Assembly: GCF_022965755.1 (NCBI RefSeq)
Contig: NZ_CP095187.1
Span: 3,348,001-3,412,000 of the forward strand
DNA length: 64,000 nt
From: Pseudoxanthomonas sp. F37
GTDB lineage: Bacteria; Pseudomonadota; Gammaproteobacteria; Xanthomonadales; Xanthomonadaceae
Direction of reading: 5' to 3'
Part shown: piece by piece, positions 61,680 through 64,000 of the stretch
How the letters are laid out: every line of letters starts with the position of its first letter
Position numbering within the stretch: the first letter of the stretch is position 1
Program-made: the position numbers and the translations under genes
The notes under the pieces: generated by a model
Told to the model about the DNA's origin: nothing
The model's database searches: none
The model's input: the letters and a program-made list of their open reading frames with translations, nothing else

Positions 61680-62812
61680 TGCACGCGCGCCTCCTCGTGG
61701 CCGGCCTGGCCTGCCTGTTGGCGCCGGTTGCGGGCGCCGAAACCATACCGGCACCCTCGCTCGCCGGTTTCGAGGATGCCATCCATCACTGGCGCAACGT
61801 GCACGGCGATGCCTACCCGCGCTACCTGCCGGAAGACGTTGCGAAGATCGCCGACAACATCCTGCGCTACCAGCGCGTGGACGGTGGCTGGATCGAAAAC
61901 CAGGATCCGGCGCGGATCCTGGACGATGCCGAGAAAGCGCGTTTCGATGCGGAAGCGCGCAAGTCCGGCGGCAGCTTCGACAACCGCAACATCTACACCC
62001 AGCTCGACTACCTGGCCACGGCGTATGCGATCACCGGCGACGTGCGGTATCGCGACGGCAGCCTGAAGGGCCTGCAATTCACGTTGGCGCAGCAGATCCC
62101 CTCGTGCGGGGGCTGGCCGCATACGGTGCCGGCCACGCAGTCCTACCATCCGCACATCACCCTCGCCGACGACGTGACGGCCGGCGTCCTGGGCACGTTG
62201 CGCAAGGTGCTCACCGACCGCCGTCGCTACGCTTTCATCGATGCCCCGTTGCGCGCACGGGTGAAGGCCGCCGTGGATGCCGGCGATGCCTGCCTGCTGC
62301 GCCTGCAGGTGCGCCAGGGCGACACGCTGGCCGGCTGGGCGGGCCAGTACGACGCCAGGACCCTGCACCCCGCGCAGGGACGCGCGTTCGAGCTTCCCTC
62401 GATCACCGGCCAGGAGACCGTCGGAGTGGTCCGCTACCTGATGTCCATCCCCGATCCTTCGCCCGAGGTGGTGAAAGCGGTCGACGGCGCGGTCGCATGG
62501 CTGCGCCGCATGGAGATCACGGGTTGGCGCATCGAAACGTTCGACGCCCCTGCCGAGCAGTTCCAGTACCACAGCAGCGTCCAGGACCGTCGCCTGGTCG
62601 CCGACCCGTCCGCCAGCGGCCTGTGGGCGCGCTTCTACGACGTGAACGACAACAGCGTGGTCCTGGCGACGCGCGACAGCCAGCGCGTCGCACGCTACCA
62701 GGACATCCCCCGCGAGCGCCGCACCGGCTACGAGTGGTACGGCCACTGGCCGGAGCGGCTGCTGTCCACCGAATACCCGCAATGGACCTCGCACCACGCG
62801 TCGTCGAAGTAG
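61676..62812 (+). CDS. pelA: Pectate lyase, PL10 type
   Basis: A 378-residue secreted lyase. Signal peptide MMHARLLVAGLACLLAPVAGA, then an alpha/alpha-toroid-like sequence with NILRYQRVDGGWIENQDP, GGSFDNRNIYTQLDYLATAY, CGGWPHTVP, HITLADDVTAGVL, and GYEWYGHWPERLL near the end. This is the PL10/PelA pattern; it splits polygalacturonate by beta-elimination. The ATG at 61676 overlaps the dctM stop. The GH43 gene follows 10 bases later, so the three belong to one operon. Confidence 0.9.
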   Translation: MMHARLLVAGLACLLAPVAGAETIPAPSLAGFEDAIHHWRNVHGDAYPRYLPEDVAKIADNILRYQRVDGGWIENQDPARILDDAEKARFDAEARKSGGSFDNRNIYTQLDYLATAYAITGDVRYRDGSLKGLQFTLAQQIPSCGGWPHTVPATQSYHPHITLADDVTAGVLGTLRKVLTDRRRYAFIDAPLRARVKAAVDAGDACLLRLQVRQGDTLAGWAGQYDARTLHPAQGRAFELPSITGQETVGVVRYLMSIPDPSPEVVKAVDGAVAWLRRMEITGWRIETFDAPAEQFQYHSSVQDRRLVADPSASGLWARFYDVNDNSVVLATRDSQRVARYQDIPRERRTGYEWYGHWPERLLSTEYPQWTSHHASSK

Positions 62813-62822
62813 AGGACCCCCG

Positions 62823-64000
62823 ATGGCAATGAAATCCCTGCTGGCCGCCGTATGCGTGTTCGTCCCGCTGACGTTGCTGGCGAGTGAGGGCCAGCGCGAA
62901 CCGGCCTGGAAGCGCGGCATCGAGCACCAGCGCCAGGCGGACCTGGGCGATGGCAGCTTCCTCAATCCCGTACTTGCGGGCGACCGCCCGGACCCGTCGG
63001 TGCTGAAGGATGGCGATGACTACTACCTCACGCTGTCCTCGTTCACCGCGTATCCGGGGCTGCCGCTGTGGCATTCGCGCGACCTGGTCAACTGGCAGCC
63101 CATCGGCCATGCGATCACCCGGAACGTCGGTTCGATCTGGGCGCCCGACCTGGTCAAGCACCAGGGCCGCTACTACATCTACTTCCCCGCACGCGTGGGC
63201 GGCACCGAATCGCCGCGACGCAGCAACTTCGTCGTCTGGGCCGATGACATCCGTGGCCCCTGGAGCGAGCCCATCGACATCGGCCTGCCGGGCCATATCG
63301 ACCCCGGCCACGCGGTGGGTGAAGACGGCAAGCGCTACCTGTTCCTCAGCGCGGGCGATTACGTGCAGCTGGCCAACGACGGCCTGAGCACCGCGGGCGA
63401 GGTGAAGCACGTCTACGACGGCTGGCGCTATCCCGAATCGTGGGACGTGGAAGCCTATGCGCAGGAAGGGCCGAAGATCGCCTTCCGCAAGGGCTGGTAC
63501 TACATGGTCACCGCGGTCGGCGGCACGGCGGGCCCCCCTACCGGGCACATGGTGATCGTCGCGCGTTCGCGCTCGATCCATGGGCCGTGGGAGAACGCGC
63601 CCAACAATCCGGTGGTGCGCACCGCCTCGCGCGACCAGTACTGGTGGTCGCGCGGCCACGCCACGCTGGTGGAGGACGCCGCCGGCCAGTGGTGGATGAT
63701 GTACCACGGCTACGAAAACGATTTCTGGACGCTGGGCCGGCAGGCCCTGCTCGACCCCATCGAATGGACGGACGACGGTTGGTTCGTGGCCAAGGGCGGT
63801 GACCTGAGCCGTCCCCTGCGCAAGCCGGCGGGGCAAGCGCTGACACCGCACGGGATGGCGCTGTCGGACGACTTCCGCGGCGGCAGGCTGGGGCCGCAAT
63901 GGGCCTTCTACGATCCGGCGCCGGACGAGTCGCGTCGACTCACCTTCGGCGATGGCGTGATGACGCTGCAGGGCAAGGGCACTTCGCCGCGCGACAGTTC
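62823..64000 (+). CDS. GH43 family glycosidase (cut by window end)
   Basis: Secreted glycosidase, 392 codons visible, with the 3' end beyond base 64000. Signal peptide MAMKSLLAAVCVFVPLTLLA. The five-bladed GH43 catalytic domain shows NPVLAGDRPDPSVLKDGDDYYL (general base Asp), WAPDLVKHQGRYYIYF (second Asp) and YAQEGPKIAFRKGWYYM (acid Glu). From about residue 345 a second domain begins (LSDDFRGGRLGPQWAFYDP), of the concanavalin-like type that follows many GH43 enzymes. It is probably an arabinofuranosidase, xylosidase or galactosidase acting on pectic side chains. GAGGA precedes the ATG. Confidence 0.92.
   Translation, partial: MAMKSLLAAVCVFVPLTLLASEGQREPAWKRGIEHQRQADLGDGSFLNPVLAGDRPDPSVLKDGDDYYLTLSSFTAYPGLPLWHSRDLVNWQPIGHAITRNVGSIWAPDLVKHQGRYYIYFPARVGGTESPRRSNFVVWADDIRGPWSEPIDIGLPGHIDPGHAVGEDGKRYLFLSAGDYVQLANDGLSTAGEVKHVYDGWRYPESWDVEAYAQEGPKIAFRKGWYYMVTAVGGTAGPPTGHMVIVARSRSIHGPWENAPNNPVVRTASRDQYWWSRGHATLVEDAAGQWWMMYHGYENDFWTLGRQALLDPIEWTDDGWFVAKGGDLSRPLRKPAGQALTPHGMALSDDFRGGRLGPQWAFYDPAPDESRRLTFGDGVMTLQGKGTSPRDS

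Overview
The window looks like a chromosomal piece of a GC-rich gammaproteobacterium of the family Xanthomonadaceae, probably close to Pseudoxanthomonas, Xanthomonas or Stenotrophomonas. This rests on the mix of genes (two TonB-dependent receptors beside pectin and arabinan genes, an arginase, a PhoP/PhoQ-type pair, a PlsY-BirA-CoaX cluster) and on uniform high GC. The genus is inferred; no rRNA gene is present to settle it.

Layout. From 1 to 5.5 kb: housekeeping and small genes (metallo-beta-lactamase fold hydrolase, trpS, CsbD, two tandem entericidin-like lipoproteins, arginase). From 5.7 to 14.8 kb: a two-partner secretion or contact-dependent inhibition locus, with an intact outer-membrane transporter and a giant exoprotein gene. 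The 3' end of the exoprotein gene runs into a badly frameshifted transposase remnant, so the toxin end is missing. From 15 to 26.4 kb: tRNA-Thr(UGU), the plsY-birA-coaX-SPOR operon, a fused fatty-acid-kinase-like gene, an MtfA-like peptidase, a PhoP/PhoQ-type system, a CtlX-like hydrolase and dusA. From 26.4 to 27.7 kb: a decayed integrative element beside the 5' end of dusA, consisting of a dead tyrosine integrase and a RelE/HigB plus XRE toxin-antitoxin pair. From 28 to 37 kb: a high-affinity potassium operon, torF-like porin-kdpFABC-small membrane protein-kdpD-kdpE, all on the minus strand.

From 37 to 51.5 kb lies a catabolic locus around a LysR regulator, all on the minus strand: a CitE-like lyase and a kelch-like/sodium symporter fusion, the LysR gene, then a TonB receptor, a serine hydrolase, a ribokinase-like kinase, a TIM-barrel plus sulfatase-modifying-factor-like fusion, a GH127 beta-L-arabinofuranosidase, and a CaiB/BaiF CoA-transferase. 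Similar 18-bp motifs lie upstream of the two transport modules on either side of the LysR gene. This combination is the best candidate here for an undescribed system. My working guess is a pathway for an acylated pentofuranoside, splitting it into a sugar and an organic acid handled as a CoA thioester.

From 51.6 kb to the end is a pectin locus: KDG kinase, a TonB receptor, two pectate lyases (one parallel beta-helix type, one PL10 type), a 2-keto-4-pentenoate hydratase-like gene, a DctP-DctQ-DctM TRAP transporter, and a GH43 glycosidase cut by the window end. The two divergent intergenic regions share a half-palindrome, AATGACACCG or its complement, that may be a LacI-type operator.

Two apparent one-base deletions in C/G runs (serine hydrolase near 44567 and dctP near 59452) break otherwise normal genes. 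They could be real mutations or base-calling errors.
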